Positions 6,965-15,491 of a stretch of DNA of 41,983 nucleotides are shown here, in pieces. Numbering within the stretch: position 1 is the stretch's first letter; the number at the start of each line of letters is the position of its first letter. A program made the position numbers and the translations under genes. This DNA comes from Tyzzerella sp. Lineage in GTDB: Bacteria; Bacillota; Clostridia; Lachnospirales; Lachnospiraceae. Where the stretch lies: positions 1-41,983 of the forward strand of contig JAFUOS010000011.1 in the NCBI GenBank assembly GCA_017472665.1, in the 5' to 3' direction. The notes under the pieces were generated by a model. It saw nothing but the letters and a program-made list of their open reading frames with translations. It ran no database searches and was not told the origin of the DNA.

Positions 6965-7798
6965 ATGAAGATAGATATGCACTGTCATGTAAAAGAGGGG
7001 TCACCGGATAGTAAGATCGGTTTAGACGAATATATTACTATTTTGAAGGCAAATGGATTTGGCGGGATGTTAATTACAGACCACGATACGTATAATGGAT
7101 ATAGACATTGGAAGCATACGATGCAAGGAAAGAAGCATCAAGATTTCGTTGTGTTAAAAGGGATTGAATATGACACTTGCGACGCCGGACACATGCTTGT
7201 GATTATGCCGCAGGGTGTAAAGATGAGACTATTGGAATTAAAGGGGCTTCCTGTATCAGTGCTAATTGATTTTGTGCACCGCAATGGCGGGGTATTGGGT
7301 CCTGCACATCCGTGTGGAGAGGCTTACATGAGTTTCGCAAATACCAAACGATACTTTAAAAATCCGGAGATTATGAAACGTTTTGATTTTGTAGAAGTAT
7401 TCAATGCATGCGAATCATTAGAATCTAATGAAAAAGCAGCAAAACTTGCATATAAATATCATAAAATTGGAGTTGGGGGAAGCGATGCACATAATCCAAA
7501 TAGTGCAGCTATGGGGTATACAGAACTTCCAGAGCCAGTGACATGCGAGACAGAATTGATTGAGCTGATTCGTAAGAAAGAAGGATTTGAAGTAGGCGGT
7601 ATGCTCTACAACAAGACGTTAAAAGACCGATTGGGAAAGGCGAATAAGATTCTGGTATATTCGTTCTGGATTTACAATAAAACGGGGGCGCTTATTAAGA
7701 GACGTGCCAGACGAAGAAAATCATTATTGGAAAATCCACTGGATGCCATTGACCCAATCGAAATTGAATTTTTAGCAAGCTATAAAGTAAGGGCATAA
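6965..7798 (+). CDS. PHP-domain metal-dependent phosphoesterase
   Basis: A 277-residue PHP (polymerase and histidinol phosphatase) protein. The metal-binding signature runs through MKIDMHCHVKE at the start, ITDHDT near 40, GIEYD near 70, GPAHPCGE near 115 and GGSDAH near 170. This is the full set of His/Asp ligands expected for a trinuclear site. The family hydrolyses phosphoesters, for example of 3',5'-nucleoside bisphosphates, and the substrate here is unknown. The C-terminal ~60 residues are basic (KRRARRRK) and may bind nucleic acid or membrane. It is followed after 12 bases by the DUF975 gene and likely cotranscribed with it. Confidence 0.85.
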   Translation: MKIDMHCHVKEGSPDSKIGLDEYITILKANGFGGMLITDHDTYNGYRHWKHTMQGKKHQDFVVLKGIEYDTCDAGHMLVIMPQGVKMRLLELKGLPVSVLIDFVHRNGGVLGPAHPCGEAYMSFANTKRYFKNPEIMKRFDFVEVFNACESLESNEKAAKLAYKYHKIGVGGSDAHNPNSAAMGYTELPEPVTCETELIELIRKKEGFEVGGMLYNKTLKDRLGKANKILVYSFWIYNKTGALIKRRARRRKSLLENPLDAIDPIEIEFLASYKVRA

Positions 7799-7810
7799 GG
7801 AGGAAAGATT

Positions 7811-8671
7811 ATGTGGACCAGACAATTGTTAAAAGAAAATGGAAAGACAGCATTTAGACGGAATTATTGGGCGTGCGTTGCAGTCAGCTTGATTCTGATG
7901 ATTCTGGTTGGAGGTGGAAACACTGGTTTCAACTTCAACTTTGATTTAGATTCAAGCGACAATTATAGTACAGGACTGGGCAACTCGATATATTCTTACG
8001 ATAGCGGGAACTATGGGTCTTTGGACTCTTATGATTACGACGTTGATGTCAGTGTTTTGCGATATGTGGCAGTGCTTTTGCCTGTCATAGTAATTGTTTG
8101 CTTGGTAGTAATTGCAATAGCGATTGCAATTTCCGCTTTTTTGACAAATATCATTGATATCGGTGGAAAACGTTATTTCTTAGAAAACCGCGAACACAAG
8201 ACAAAGGTATCACAGGTGTTATACGGATTTAGTAATGGAAATTACATGAATGGTGTGAAAATCATGTTCTGGAAAGGCTTGTATATATTTGGATGGAGCC
8301 TGCTATTTATTGTTCCAGGGATTGTTAAATCCTATGCCTATATGATGGTTCCATACATCTTGGCAGAAAATCCAGGCATTTCAAAAGAACGCGCGTTCCA
8401 AATCAGTATGCAGATGATGGACGGACACAAGATGGAAGCATTTATTTTAGAGTGGTCATTCTTTGGATGGAATCTTTTGAATTCACTTACATTTGGAATT
8501 CTTGGTATTTTTTATGTGAATCCGTATAGGAATGCGACATATGCAGAGTTCTATTCCGCAATCAAAGCAGAAGCGATGCAGCGAGGCATTACAGATTCGA
8601 TTGAACTGCCGGGAGTGGGGTATCCAGAATTTGCGCAGCAGTTTACAGAACAATCGACAGAGCAGTTCTAA
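7811..8671 (+). CDS. DUF975 family membrane protein
   Basis: A 286-residue integral membrane protein. A hydrophobic segment at about 20-40 is followed by an Asp/Ser/Tyr/Gly-rich loop (about 40-80, probably outside the membrane). Further helices lie at about 85-120 (VAVLLPVIVIVCLVVIAIAI), 155-180 and 215-240. The sequence GIVKSYAYMMVPYILAENP is typical of DUF975. Function is unknown for the family. AAGGAGG precedes the ATG, and the gene follows the PHP gene closely. A bidirectional terminator ends it. Confidence 0.82.
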   Translation: MWTRQLLKENGKTAFRRNYWACVAVSLILMILVGGGNTGFNFNFDLDSSDNYSTGLGNSIYSYDSGNYGSLDSYDYDVDVSVLRYVAVLLPVIVIVCLVVIAIAIAISAFLTNIIDIGGKRYFLENREHKTKVSQVLYGFSNGNYMNGVKIMFWKGLYIFGWSLLFIVPGIVKSYAYMMVPYILAENPGISKERAFQISMQMMDGHKMEAFILEWSFFGWNLLNSLTFGILGIFYVNPYRNATYAEFYSAIKAEAMQRGITDSIELPGVGYPEFAQQFTEQSTEQF

Positions 8672-8729
8672 GTGTGGCGTACTTAAAGAATCGTTGAACT
8701 TTCTTACATGTGCAATAAAATAGAAAAAG

Positions 8730-8774
8730 AAGAACACGGTCAAATTCAACTTAGAATTCCGACCGTGTTCTTTT
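8730..8774. terminator. Bidirectional intrinsic terminator
   Basis: AAGAACACGGTC (8730-8741) and GACCGTGTTCTT (8761-8772) form a 12-bp stem ending in TTTT, between convergent DUF975 (+) and FUSC-like (-) genes. Confidence 0.85.
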
Positions 8775-8786
8775 GTTAATGAAATA

Positions 8787-9362
8787 CTACATTGATTCTG
8801 TATCATTTAATTTTGTGTCATTCAACTCATCTAATTCATGAACGCCAATCTTGTTTAAAAATCTCACTACTCGTTCGCGTGGAAAGAGCACATTGATTGC
8901 GATTGCCAGTACAACACCAAAACCGGTGTCAAACATACGATTGAGTGAATATTGTATGTAAGTTTCTACCGGAGTGTTAAATAAAATAATACATAATACA
9001 ACACCGCCTGGTTGGATGGCACCTGGCCAGCGGAAAAAGAGGCTGGTTAAAACTAACAGAACCGTACCGATAAAAAGGAATATCAAAAGTGGATAGTGTA
9101 TGCCTCCCTCTGGATAGAAGATGAGGTATATCGGAAAAAGAAGCATCCCAATCACACCACCGATAATCGTTCCAAAGAGACGATTTCCTCCATTTAATTT
9201 GGAATTGTCCGTATCACTGCCCATACCGAAGATGGCTCCGATACAAGCAAAAGTTGGATTGCGGTCAATTAAAAAATATATAAGCGCGCATAGTGTTGCC
9301 GCTATTGCGGTTTTTACGTTTCGCATACCGATGTGTAGGCGAAAACTAGACACATTTTTCAT
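8787..9362 (-). CDS. FUSC / aromatic acid exporter-like membrane protein
   Basis: A 191-residue membrane protein with about five to six hydrophobic segments, including TAIAATLCALIYFLIDR, LFGTIIGGVIGMLLFPIYLI and LLIFLFIGTVLLVLTSLFF. The pattern RNVKTAIAATLCALIYF...P.FACIGAIFGM...S...G..R..GT..G matches the N-terminal membrane half of FUSC/ArAE family efflux proteins. Those proteins usually add a long cytoplasmic domain, which is absent here. The start is the ATG at 9362 (MKNVSSFRL) with AGGGGG upstream, not the longer frame to 9431. Substrate unknown. Confidence 0.8.
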   Translation of the reverse strand: MKNVSSFRLHIGMRNVKTAIAATLCALIYFLIDRNPTFACIGAIFGMGSDTDNSKLNGGNRLFGTIIGGVIGMLLFPIYLIFYPEGGIHYPLLIFLFIGTVLLVLTSLFFRWPGAIQPGGVVLCIILFNTPVETYIQYSLNRMFDTGFGVVLAIAINVLFPRERVVRFLNKIGVHELDELNDTKLNDTESM

Positions 9363-9503
9363 AATAATAAATCCCCCTGTCTGAAAATAAATAGCCTCAC
9401 TTATTATAAACACTTGAGGTTGTAAAGACAAGACTTTTTTTCGAAGGTGAGGCGCGATATAATGAATTTATCAGTGAGAAAATGATAGAAGGAAGCGATT
9501 GTA

Positions 9504-9734
9504 ATGCGAGAGGAATTATTTAAAATGGAACGAAAAGGGCTCGTGACGGAGGGACAGGAAGTGAAAGTGACGGAGCGAGTCAACGGAAGTCTTTATAGTT
9601 ATTTAGTGGAACCTTCGGTGGCAATGTCAGGGATTTACCGGAGTAATCAGAGGATTAAGTCTAAGACGGGGGTTATCAATGAGATTCGGGAGACGGAGAG
9701 GGGATTCTATCTGGTCGTAGGATTCGATGAGTAA
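9504..9734 (+). CDS. Small conserved-looking protein, function unknown
   Basis: A 76-residue basic protein (MREELFKMERKGLVTEGQEV). It has a predicted beta-rich pattern (VKVTERVNGSLYSYLVE, GVINEIRETERGFYLVVGFDE) and no membrane segment. AGAAGGAAG precedes the ATG, and TATAAT at 9459-9464 could be its -10, though no good -35 is seen. I do not recognise the family. The rising and falling strand pattern would suit a small barrel fold, which is a guess. The gene is isolated, with the long repeat at 9858 downstream. Confidence 0.6.
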   Translation: MREELFKMERKGLVTEGQEVKVTERVNGSLYSYLVEPSVAMSGIYRSNQRIKSKTGVINEIRETERGFYLVVGFDE

Positions 9735-9857
9735 AGGAAGTTTGAATTTATAAATGGACTCAGTTACGAAGATTACAGAATCTAAAAATGACTAAAGATT
9801 TCAATTTGTTAATTAGTCTGATAAGCCATAGATAGTATAAAATGTCTTATAGAATCA

Positions 9858-10035
9858 GAAAAAACGTCCAGCTATGATAAAATGAGGTTAAGTGGAGCGC
9901 TCCGAAGATACTTGCCGAAGATGTTAGTCTGTGAGAGACGAGCCTCACACGGCGACTCTCTCAGAGGCTTACATATTCGTGCAAGAGCTAAGGAGAAGCG
10001 GAGCCTCGAGTTTTGTCATAGCTGGACGTTTTTTC
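9858..10035. repeat. Rod-like palindromic repeat, copy 1 (178 bp)
   Basis: This fills most of the gene-free stretch 9735-10053 between convergent genes; 9735-9857 shows nothing else clear. The outer arms 9858-9877 and 10016-10035 are perfectly complementary over 20 bases. Inside, CTTGC (9911-9915) pairs with GCAAG (9981-9985). A further 23-position stem (CGAAGATGTTAG... against ...TTACATATTCG) carries three symmetrical mismatches and is capped by GCC-N6-GGC. The whole element can fold as one long rod. The outer stem ends in T6 on one strand and A6 on the other, so it may also terminate transcription from both sides. Copy 2 is at 16955-17131. Confidence 0.85.
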
Positions 10036-10053
10036 GTGAATATATAATAGATT

Positions 10054-10722
10054 TTACAACTTAATATTCTTAAACAAATCCCCAAGGCTTGTACCAATCT
10101 CTTCCGCCTTCGGAATCTCAACCTTTTCCACGACCTCTTCTTGCGGTTCAAGGAGTGCCTTTCTACTAAGGCTAATCTTACCATTGTTGATTCCAATGAC
10201 TTTCACATCTACCTTATCACCAACTGCGAGCACCTCTTTTGCAGCCTTGATACGTTTATCAGAAATCTGAGAAATGTGAATCAGTCCTGAAAGACCATTT
10301 TCTAAACGAACAAAAGCACCATAAGATTGCAGGCTCTCTACAGTTCCGGTCAGTACAGAATCAATTTTCACACTTGCAAGCAAAGCTTCTTTCTCTTGTC
10401 TTTCCTTTTCTTTCAAGATATTTCGTGCAGATAAAATGAGACGGTTACTTGCCTGATCTGCTTCAATTACCTGTACTTCGATGTCTTGTAATAAATAGTC
10501 TTCCAAGTTTTCAATATAAGATAAAGATAATTGAGAGGCAGGGATAAAACCACGAATCCCTTCAACCATAGCGATTACGCCCCCATTTACAATTCCTTCT
10601 ACTTTTACCCGGAGAACGGTACCTTTTTCCAGATAGTCCGCCACGCGGTTCCATGGATTGGCATCATCGAAATGTTCTTCGTAATCTGCCATTGTTTCTG
10701 TCTGTAATAATTCTTCACTCAT
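10054..10722 (-). CDS. S1 RNA-binding domain protein
   Basis: A 222-residue protein with two S1 (OB-fold) domains, at about 30-100 (GTVLRVKVEGIVNGGVIAMV, GFIPASQLS) and 115-185 (GTVESLQSYGAFVRLENGLS, GLIHISQIS). An acidic lead-in precedes them and a short Lys/Glu-rich tail follows. It resembles the internal repeats of ribosomal protein S1 (RpsA) but is much shorter than a full S1. It should bind RNA, perhaps on the ribosome or in decay complexes. The start ATG at 10722 has GAGGT upstream, and a promoter (TTGTTA-18-TATACT) lies near 10762-10791 on the minus strand. The downstream repeat probably ends its transcript. Confidence 0.85.
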   Translation of the reverse strand: MSEELLQTETMADYEEHFDDANPWNRVADYLEKGTVLRVKVEGIVNGGVIAMVEGIRGFIPASQLSLSYIENLEDYLLQDIEVQVIEADQASNRLILSARNILKEKERQEKEALLASVKIDSVLTGTVESLQSYGAFVRLENGLSGLIHISQISDKRIKAAKEVLAVGDKVDVKVIGINNGKISLSRKALLEPQEEVVEKVEIPKAEEIGTSLGDLFKNIKL

Positions 10723-10868
10723 GTTTCATACCTCGTCAACTTTCGGTTATTTTTATAATATTCTAAGTATAGCATATTTTTTAAAATTGTAACAACAATT
10801 CTGGAAAAATGTTTGACAAAAACGTAAAAAAATGGCAACCTATAGTATAAGTAGGAGGAGGTGTTTTT

Positions 10869-12518
10869 TTGGAAGGCAAAAAGACAAAAAAAGTATATAT
10901 TGTAGGGCATAAAAATCCAGATACAGACTCTGTTTGTTCCGCGATTGCATATGCAAATTTAAAACGGCAGATTTCAGAGGATGCATACATAGCGAGGCGT
11001 GCCGGACTTCTAAATGAAGAGACGCAGTATGTTCTAGACCATTTCGGTGTGGAACCACCGAAGTTGTTGGCGGACGTACATCTGCAGGTAAAAGATGTGG
11101 ATGTAAACCGTACACCAGGTATCAAAAGCAATACTTCTATTAAAGAAGCCTGGGCAATGATGAAAGAACAAAATGTATACACGCTCGCGGTTACGAAAGA
11201 ACAGAAACTGGAGGGGGTTATTGCAACCGGAGATATTGCGACTTCCTATATGGACGTGTATGACAGCCGTATTTTGGCAACTGCAAAGACACAATTTCAA
11301 AATATTGTAAACACATTGGATGGGGAGATTGTGACAGGAAATCCAAATGGATATTTTGACAGAGGAAAAGTGGTTGTAGCTGCATCCAGTCCCGATATGA
11401 TGGAAAACTTTATTGAAAAAGGTGATTTGGTAATCTTGGGCAACCGTTATGAAGTGCAGCTTTGTGCTATCGAGTTAAAGGCAAGCTGTATTGTTGTTTG
11501 CCAAAGGGCACAAGTTACAAGAACGATTCGAAAATTAGCAGAAGACCGTAATATTGTTGTGATTACGACACCACATGATACGTTCACGGCAGCCAGATTA
11601 ATTAACCAAAGTATTCCGGTAAAACATTTTATGAGCAAGGAAGGACTTACGGTTTTCAATTCGACAGACTACGTGGAAGAAATCAAACATGAGATGGCGA
11701 AGAAACGTACCCGAGATTTCCCTGTTGTTGATAAAAAGGGTAATTTCTACGGATTGATTTCCAGCAGGCGTTTGATGGACGCAAGCAAAAAACGCGTTAT
11801 TTTAGTAGACCACAATGAAAAGACGCAGGCTGTAGACGGCGTGGAAGAAGCAGAAGTATTGGAAATCATTGACCACCACAGACTAGGCGGTCTTGAGACA
11901 TTAGGACCAGTTTATTTCCGAAATCAGCCGGTAGGCTGCACTGCGACGATTGTCTACGAAATGTACAAAGAAAATCAGATAGCGCCAGACAAAACGACAG
12001 CTTCGCTTTTGTGTGCGGCGATTATTTCAGATACATTGCTATTCCGTTCACCGACATGTACATGGATGGACGAGAAGGCAGCGAAAGAACTGGCGACAAT
12101 TGCAGAAATCGATATGGAAGAATTGTCGCGCAATATGTTCCAGGCAGGAAGCAATCTGAAAGGAAAGACCGCGGAAGAAATCTGTTTTCAAGATTTCAAA
12201 CAGTTCACCGTTGGTGATGTGAGATTTGGTGTAGGTCAGATTAACTCCATGAATGCAGACGAACTTGGTGAAATCAAAGGAACTCTGCTTCCGTACATGG
12301 AAAAGGCGGCATTGGTGCAGAAGGTGGATATGGTATTTTTCATGTTGACCAATATCGTAGAAGAATCCACGGAACTGCTCTGTTATGGAAAAGGTGCGAA
12401 GGAACAGGTAATAGAGGCATTTGATTTGCCGGCGGATATGGGTGATATCTGTTTGAATGGCGTGGTGTCTCGTAAGAAACAGTTTATTCCTACGTTTGTG
12501 GTTTCATTCCAACAGTAA
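10869..12518 (+). CDS. Manganese-dependent inorganic pyrophosphatase with CBS and DRTGG domains
   Basis: A 549-residue family II inorganic diphosphatase, hydrolysing pyrophosphate in the cytoplasm. The DHH domain starts at the N-terminus (YIVGHKNPDTDSVCSAIAYA) and resumes after an inserted regulatory block of about 230 residues. That block is composed of CBS motifs (KSNTSIKEAWAMMKEQNVYT; VKHFMSKEGLTVF) and a DRTGG domain. The DHH signature IIDHHRLGG lies near 340, and the DHHA2 part forms the C-terminus. In this family the CBS domains bind adenine nucleotides and tune activity. Start is TTG at 10869, since AGGAGGAGG lies just upstream and no in-frame ATG or GTG is better placed. The flavin reductase-like gene follows after 22 bases. 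Confidence 0.9.
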   Translation: MEGKKTKKVYIVGHKNPDTDSVCSAIAYANLKRQISEDAYIARRAGLLNEETQYVLDHFGVEPPKLLADVHLQVKDVDVNRTPGIKSNTSIKEAWAMMKEQNVYTLAVTKEQKLEGVIATGDIATSYMDVYDSRILATAKTQFQNIVNTLDGEIVTGNPNGYFDRGKVVVAASSPDMMENFIEKGDLVILGNRYEVQLCAIELKASCIVVCQRAQVTRTIRKLAEDRNIVVITTPHDTFTAARLINQSIPVKHFMSKEGLTVFNSTDYVEEIKHEMAKKRTRDFPVVDKKGNFYGLISSRRLMDASKKRVILVDHNEKTQAVDGVEEAEVLEIIDHHRLGGLETLGPVYFRNQPVGCTATIVYEMYKENQIAPDKTTASLLCAAIISDTLLFRSPTCTWMDEKAAKELATIAEIDMEELSRNMFQAGSNLKGKTAEEICFQDFKQFTVGDVRFGVGQINSMNADELGEIKGTLLPYMEKAALVQKVDMVFFMLTNIVEESTELLCYGKGAKEQVIEAFDLPADMGDICLNGVVSRKKQFIPTFVVSFQQ

Positions 12519-12540
12519 AACTAGTAATAGGAGGCATAAT

Positions 12541-13116
12541 ATGGCAAAACAAACTTGGAAACCAGGGAATATGGTGTATCCGCTCCCAGCAGTGATGGTA
12601 AGCGTGGGTGATAAAGAAGGAAATACCAATATTATTACGATTGCATGGACAGGCACGATATGTACAAATCCTGCCATGTTATATATTTCTGTCAGACCTG
12701 AGCGCTATTCTTACAACATGATTCGTGAGTCGGGAGAATTTGTAGTCAATCTTACGACAGAGGCACTGGCGAAAGTGACAGATTACTGTGGCGTACGTTC
12801 TGGTAGAGATGTGGATAAATGGAAAGAGACAGGGCTGACACAGGGGAAGGCAAATGAACTTGCTTATGCACCGATTATTGAGGAGTGTCCGGTAAATATC
12901 GAGTGTAAGGTGACGGAAGTGAAAGAGCTTGGAAGCCATCATATGTTTATGGCTGAGGTGGTGTCTGTGCAGGTGGATGATAAGTATCTGGATGAGAGTG
13001 GAAAGTTCTGTTTGAATGAGACGGGGCTTTTGGCTTATTCTCATGGTGAGTATCTGGGGCTTGGAGAAAAGCTCGGAACGTTTGGGTATAGTGTGAAAAA
13101 GAAGACGAAGAAGTAG
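12541..13116 (+). CDS. Flavin reductase-like FMN-binding protein
   Basis: A 191-residue protein of the flavin reductase / FMN-binding split-barrel family. Typical segments are MVYPLPAVMVSVGD, NIITIAWTGTICTNPAMLYISVRPERYSYNMI and GEFVVNLTT, which form the FMN site, with ECKVTEVKELGSHHMFMAEV in the second half. It probably reduces or carries FMN, and partner enzyme and substrate are unknown. AGGAGG lies upstream of the ATG at 12541. The longer frame to 12457 overlaps the pyrophosphatase gene and lacks such a site. Likely cotranscribed with the pyrophosphatase. The basic tail KKKTKK is followed by a strong terminator. Confidence 0.85.
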   Translation: MAKQTWKPGNMVYPLPAVMVSVGDKEGNTNIITIAWTGTICTNPAMLYISVRPERYSYNMIRESGEFVVNLTTEALAKVTDYCGVRSGRDVDKWKETGLTQGKANELAYAPIIEECPVNIECKVTEVKELGSHHMFMAEVVSVQVDDKYLDESGKFCLNETGLLAYSHGEYLGLGEKLGTFGYSVKKKTKK

Positions 13117-13131
13117 AAATAATAGAAGATT

Positions 13132-13170
13132 AAAAAAGCTTCGGTTCCTATTGTGGACCGAAGCTTTTTT
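13132..13170. terminator. Bidirectional intrinsic terminator
   Basis: AAAAAAGCTTCGGT (13132-13145) pairs with ACCGAAGCTTTTTT (13157-13170), giving a 14-bp stem with A- and T-runs, between convergent genes. Confidence 0.9.
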
Positions 13171-13184
13171 AAGTAATGATAGTC

Positions 13185-14558
13185 TTATGCATTTTGATCT
13201 TCTATAGAAGATACCTTTTCCTTAAAAATACGCTTTAAGAAAATCGTACAAACTACAACAGATACAACCTCCGCAATCGGATATGACCACCATACCATGC
13301 CAAGTCCAAACAGTTTTGCAAAAATGAATGCGACTGGAATGATGACAACAATCTGTCTTGCAATGGAAATAATCAAGCTGTACACACCATTTCCAAGTGC
13401 TTGGAACACAGCACTGCAAACGATAGAATATCCTGCAAAAATAAAGCTTAAGCTAATGATACGAAGTGCAGGAACGCCGATTTCAATCATCAGTTCCGAA
13501 GCATCAAACATACGTAACAAGGTGATTGGAATCATCTGGAATACGATGACACCGATGAGCATAATACCGACCGCAATTCCAATGCTGAGTTTGAGCGTAT
13601 CTTTGATTCGTTTTTTGTTGCGAGCACCATAGTTGTAGGCAACAATTGGAATCATACCATTTGTAAGACCGAATACTGGCATGAATACAAAACTTTGCAA
13701 TTTAAAGTAAACCCCAAATACAGTTGCCGCAGTAGAATTAAACATCAATAAGATGTTGTTCATGGCAAATGTAGTTACGGAACCAATCGATTGCATAATA
13801 ATGGATGGCACACCAATCTTGTAAACAGCACCGATTGTTTCCTTGCAAGGTCTGAACCCCTTCATGCTCGCATTGATTTCCTTGTTAAATTTGTGATTAA
13901 AGATAATCCCAAGGAGTGCAGCAACCCATTGTCCGACAACGGTAGCGACAGCAGCACCAGTTACGCCCATCTTTGGAAAACCGAACCACCCGAAAATAAG
14001 GATTGGGTCTAAAATAATATTAATGATGGCACCTGTACCTTGCGTAATCATGTTAAAAATAGTCTTTCCAGTTGATTGCAGGAGACGCTCAAAAGTAATC
14101 TGCATAAAAACTCCGAGCGAAGCGATCGTAACTACGGACATGTATTGCGTGCCGTATTCCACAATCAACTCATCTGTCGTCTGCACCTGGAAAAACAGGC
14201 GGGAACCGATAAGGCCTAAAATGGCAAATACCAGGCAGCTCAAGAGTGCCAGAAAAATGCCGTTCCGCGCGATGGCATTTGCCTGTTCCTGTTTTTTCTC
14301 TCCTAGACTTTTAGAAAGAAGTGCATTGATACCGACACCAGTACCCGCTGCTACTGCGACCATCAGGTTCTGCACTGGGAAGGCAAGAGAAACCGCTGTG
14401 AGTGCCTGTTCATTTAATTGTGCGACGAAAATACTATCGACGATATTGTAAAGTGCCTGCACGAGCATGGATATAATCATAGGCAGGGACATGGATATCA
14501 ATAATTTTGGAACGGGCATGATGCCCATCTTGTTTTCTTTTGATCCTGTATTTGACAT
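13185..14558 (-). CDS. MATE-family efflux transporter
   Basis: A 457-residue, 12-helix membrane protein of the MATE family, which exports drugs or metabolites in exchange for Na+ or H+. The start MGIMPVPKLLISMSLPMIISMLVQALYNIVDSIFV is the usual first helix. The sequence then shows the family's two related bundles of six helices, the second starting near VYKIGVPSIIMQSIGSV. No acidic active-site assignment is attempted. It is monocistronic, reads leftward into the shared terminator, and its RBS (AAAGGAGGA) precedes the ATG. Substrate unknown. Confidence 0.92.
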   Translation of the reverse strand: MSNTGSKENKMGIMPVPKLLISMSLPMIISMLVQALYNIVDSIFVAQLNEQALTAVSLAFPVQNLMVAVAAGTGVGINALLSKSLGEKKQEQANAIARNGIFLALLSCLVFAILGLIGSRLFFQVQTTDELIVEYGTQYMSVVTIASLGVFMQITFERLLQSTGKTIFNMITQGTGAIINIILDPILIFGWFGFPKMGVTGAAVATVVGQWVAALLGIIFNHKFNKEINASMKGFRPCKETIGAVYKIGVPSIIMQSIGSVTTFAMNNILLMFNSTAATVFGVYFKLQSFVFMPVFGLTNGMIPIVAYNYGARNKKRIKDTLKLSIGIAVGIMLIGVIVFQMIPITLLRMFDASELMIEIGVPALRIISLSFIFAGYSIVCSAVFQALGNGVYSLIISIARQIVVIIPVAFIFAKLFGLGMVWWSYPIAEVVSVVVCTIFLKRIFKEKVSSIEDQNA

Positions 14559-14675
14559 AAAATTCCTCCTTTAAACATACTAAATCATTCTATCATTAAT
14601 CGTGTTCATATGCAATTCGTTTTCATCATATTTTAGAATAATAATGGGCAGAGGTTCTGAGAGGAATTTTAATAT

Positions 14676-15464
14676 ATGGAAATAAGAAGATGGGATAGGA
14701 AACAAAGTTTTGGGAAGGGGGTCTATGGGATTTTGATTATGATGTTGGTTCTAGAGGCGGTTGTGCTTGGCAGGAGCGTGAGCGGAACAACGGAAAATAT
14801 TTCAATATCTGAGAGTGCGGTGGCAAATGGAGAATCTCAGAAAGATATGGAGAAGAAAAGTGGGAAAAATGTGGGAAACGTGGCAGGTCAGGAAAATGAC
14901 ACACAGAGCGAACCTGCACCGAGAATCGCGTTAACCTTCGATGATGGCCCGAGTATTTACACCGAGAAATTGCTGGACGGCTTGAAAGAACGTGGTGTGA
15001 AGGCCACCTTTTTTATAATAGGCGAAAGCGCAGAAGTGTATCCGGAAATTGTAACGCGCGAGGCTGCAGAAGGACATATTGTAGGAAATCATACCTATCA
15101 TCATGTGGAGATAACTAAACTAAGTGTCACGGCGGCACGGGAAGAGATAGAGAAGACGAATGAGATTTTAGAAAAACTGACACAGAAAAAAACAGAATAT
15201 GTACGTCCTCCGTTTGGCGTTTGGGAGGAGGAACTGGAGGATTTGGAGATGATGTCGGTTATGTGGACCATAGATCCACTGGACTGGACAACAAAAAATG
15301 CAGACGAAATTGTAAATAAAGTAGTGACGCAGGCGGAGGAAAATGATATCATTTTATTACATGATTGTTATAAAAGTTCTGTACAGGCAGCGCTTCGTAT
15401 CATTGATATTTTGCAAAGCGAAGGGTTTGAGTTTGTGACAGTGGACCAACTGTTTATAGAATGA
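14676..15464 (+). CDS. Membrane-anchored or secreted polysaccharide deacetylase (CE4)
   Basis: A 262-residue carbohydrate esterase family 4 protein. An N-terminal hydrophobic segment (about 17-33, YGILIMMLVLEAVVLG) acts as signal or anchor. It is followed by a Ser/Glu/Lys-rich linker to about 80 and the NodB domain. NodB motifs are visible: TFDDGP (87-92), metal histidines in NHTYHH (138-143), RPPFG, DPLDW and LLHD. Such enzymes remove N-acetyl groups from peptidoglycan or other surface glycans and raise lysozyme resistance; the precise substrate is not shown. GAGAGG precedes the ATG. The rarA start follows 27 bases after the stop, so the two are probably cotranscribed. Confidence 0.88.
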   Translation: MEIRRWDRKQSFGKGVYGILIMMLVLEAVVLGRSVSGTTENISISESAVANGESQKDMEKKSGKNVGNVAGQENDTQSEPAPRIALTFDDGPSIYTEKLLDGLKERGVKATFFIIGESAEVYPEIVTREAAEGHIVGNHTYHHVEITKLSVTAAREEIEKTNEILEKLTQKKTEYVRPPFGVWEEELEDLEMMSVMWTIDPLDWTTKNADEIVNKVVTQAEENDIILLHDCYKSSVQAALRIIDILQSEGFEFVTVDQLFIE

Positions 15465-15491
15465 TTGACAGGTAAGAAAGAGGAAAAATAC

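Noticed and set aside
9858-10035. 6S RNA as identity of the rod-like repeat
   Set aside because: Length and rod shape fit loosely, but there are two palindromic copies between convergent genes, with perfect outer stems and no clear promoter-like central bubble.
9882-10196. ORFs inside the rod-like repeat and its flank (60 and 75 codons)
   Set aside because: They lie in palindromic DNA, have no ribosome binding site, differ between the copies in frame, and one overlaps the S1 gene in another frame.
10813-10845. Promoter TTGACA ... TATAGT before the pyrophosphatase gene
   Set aside because: The spacer would be about 21-22 bases, outside the usual range, so only the -35-like hexamer is notable.
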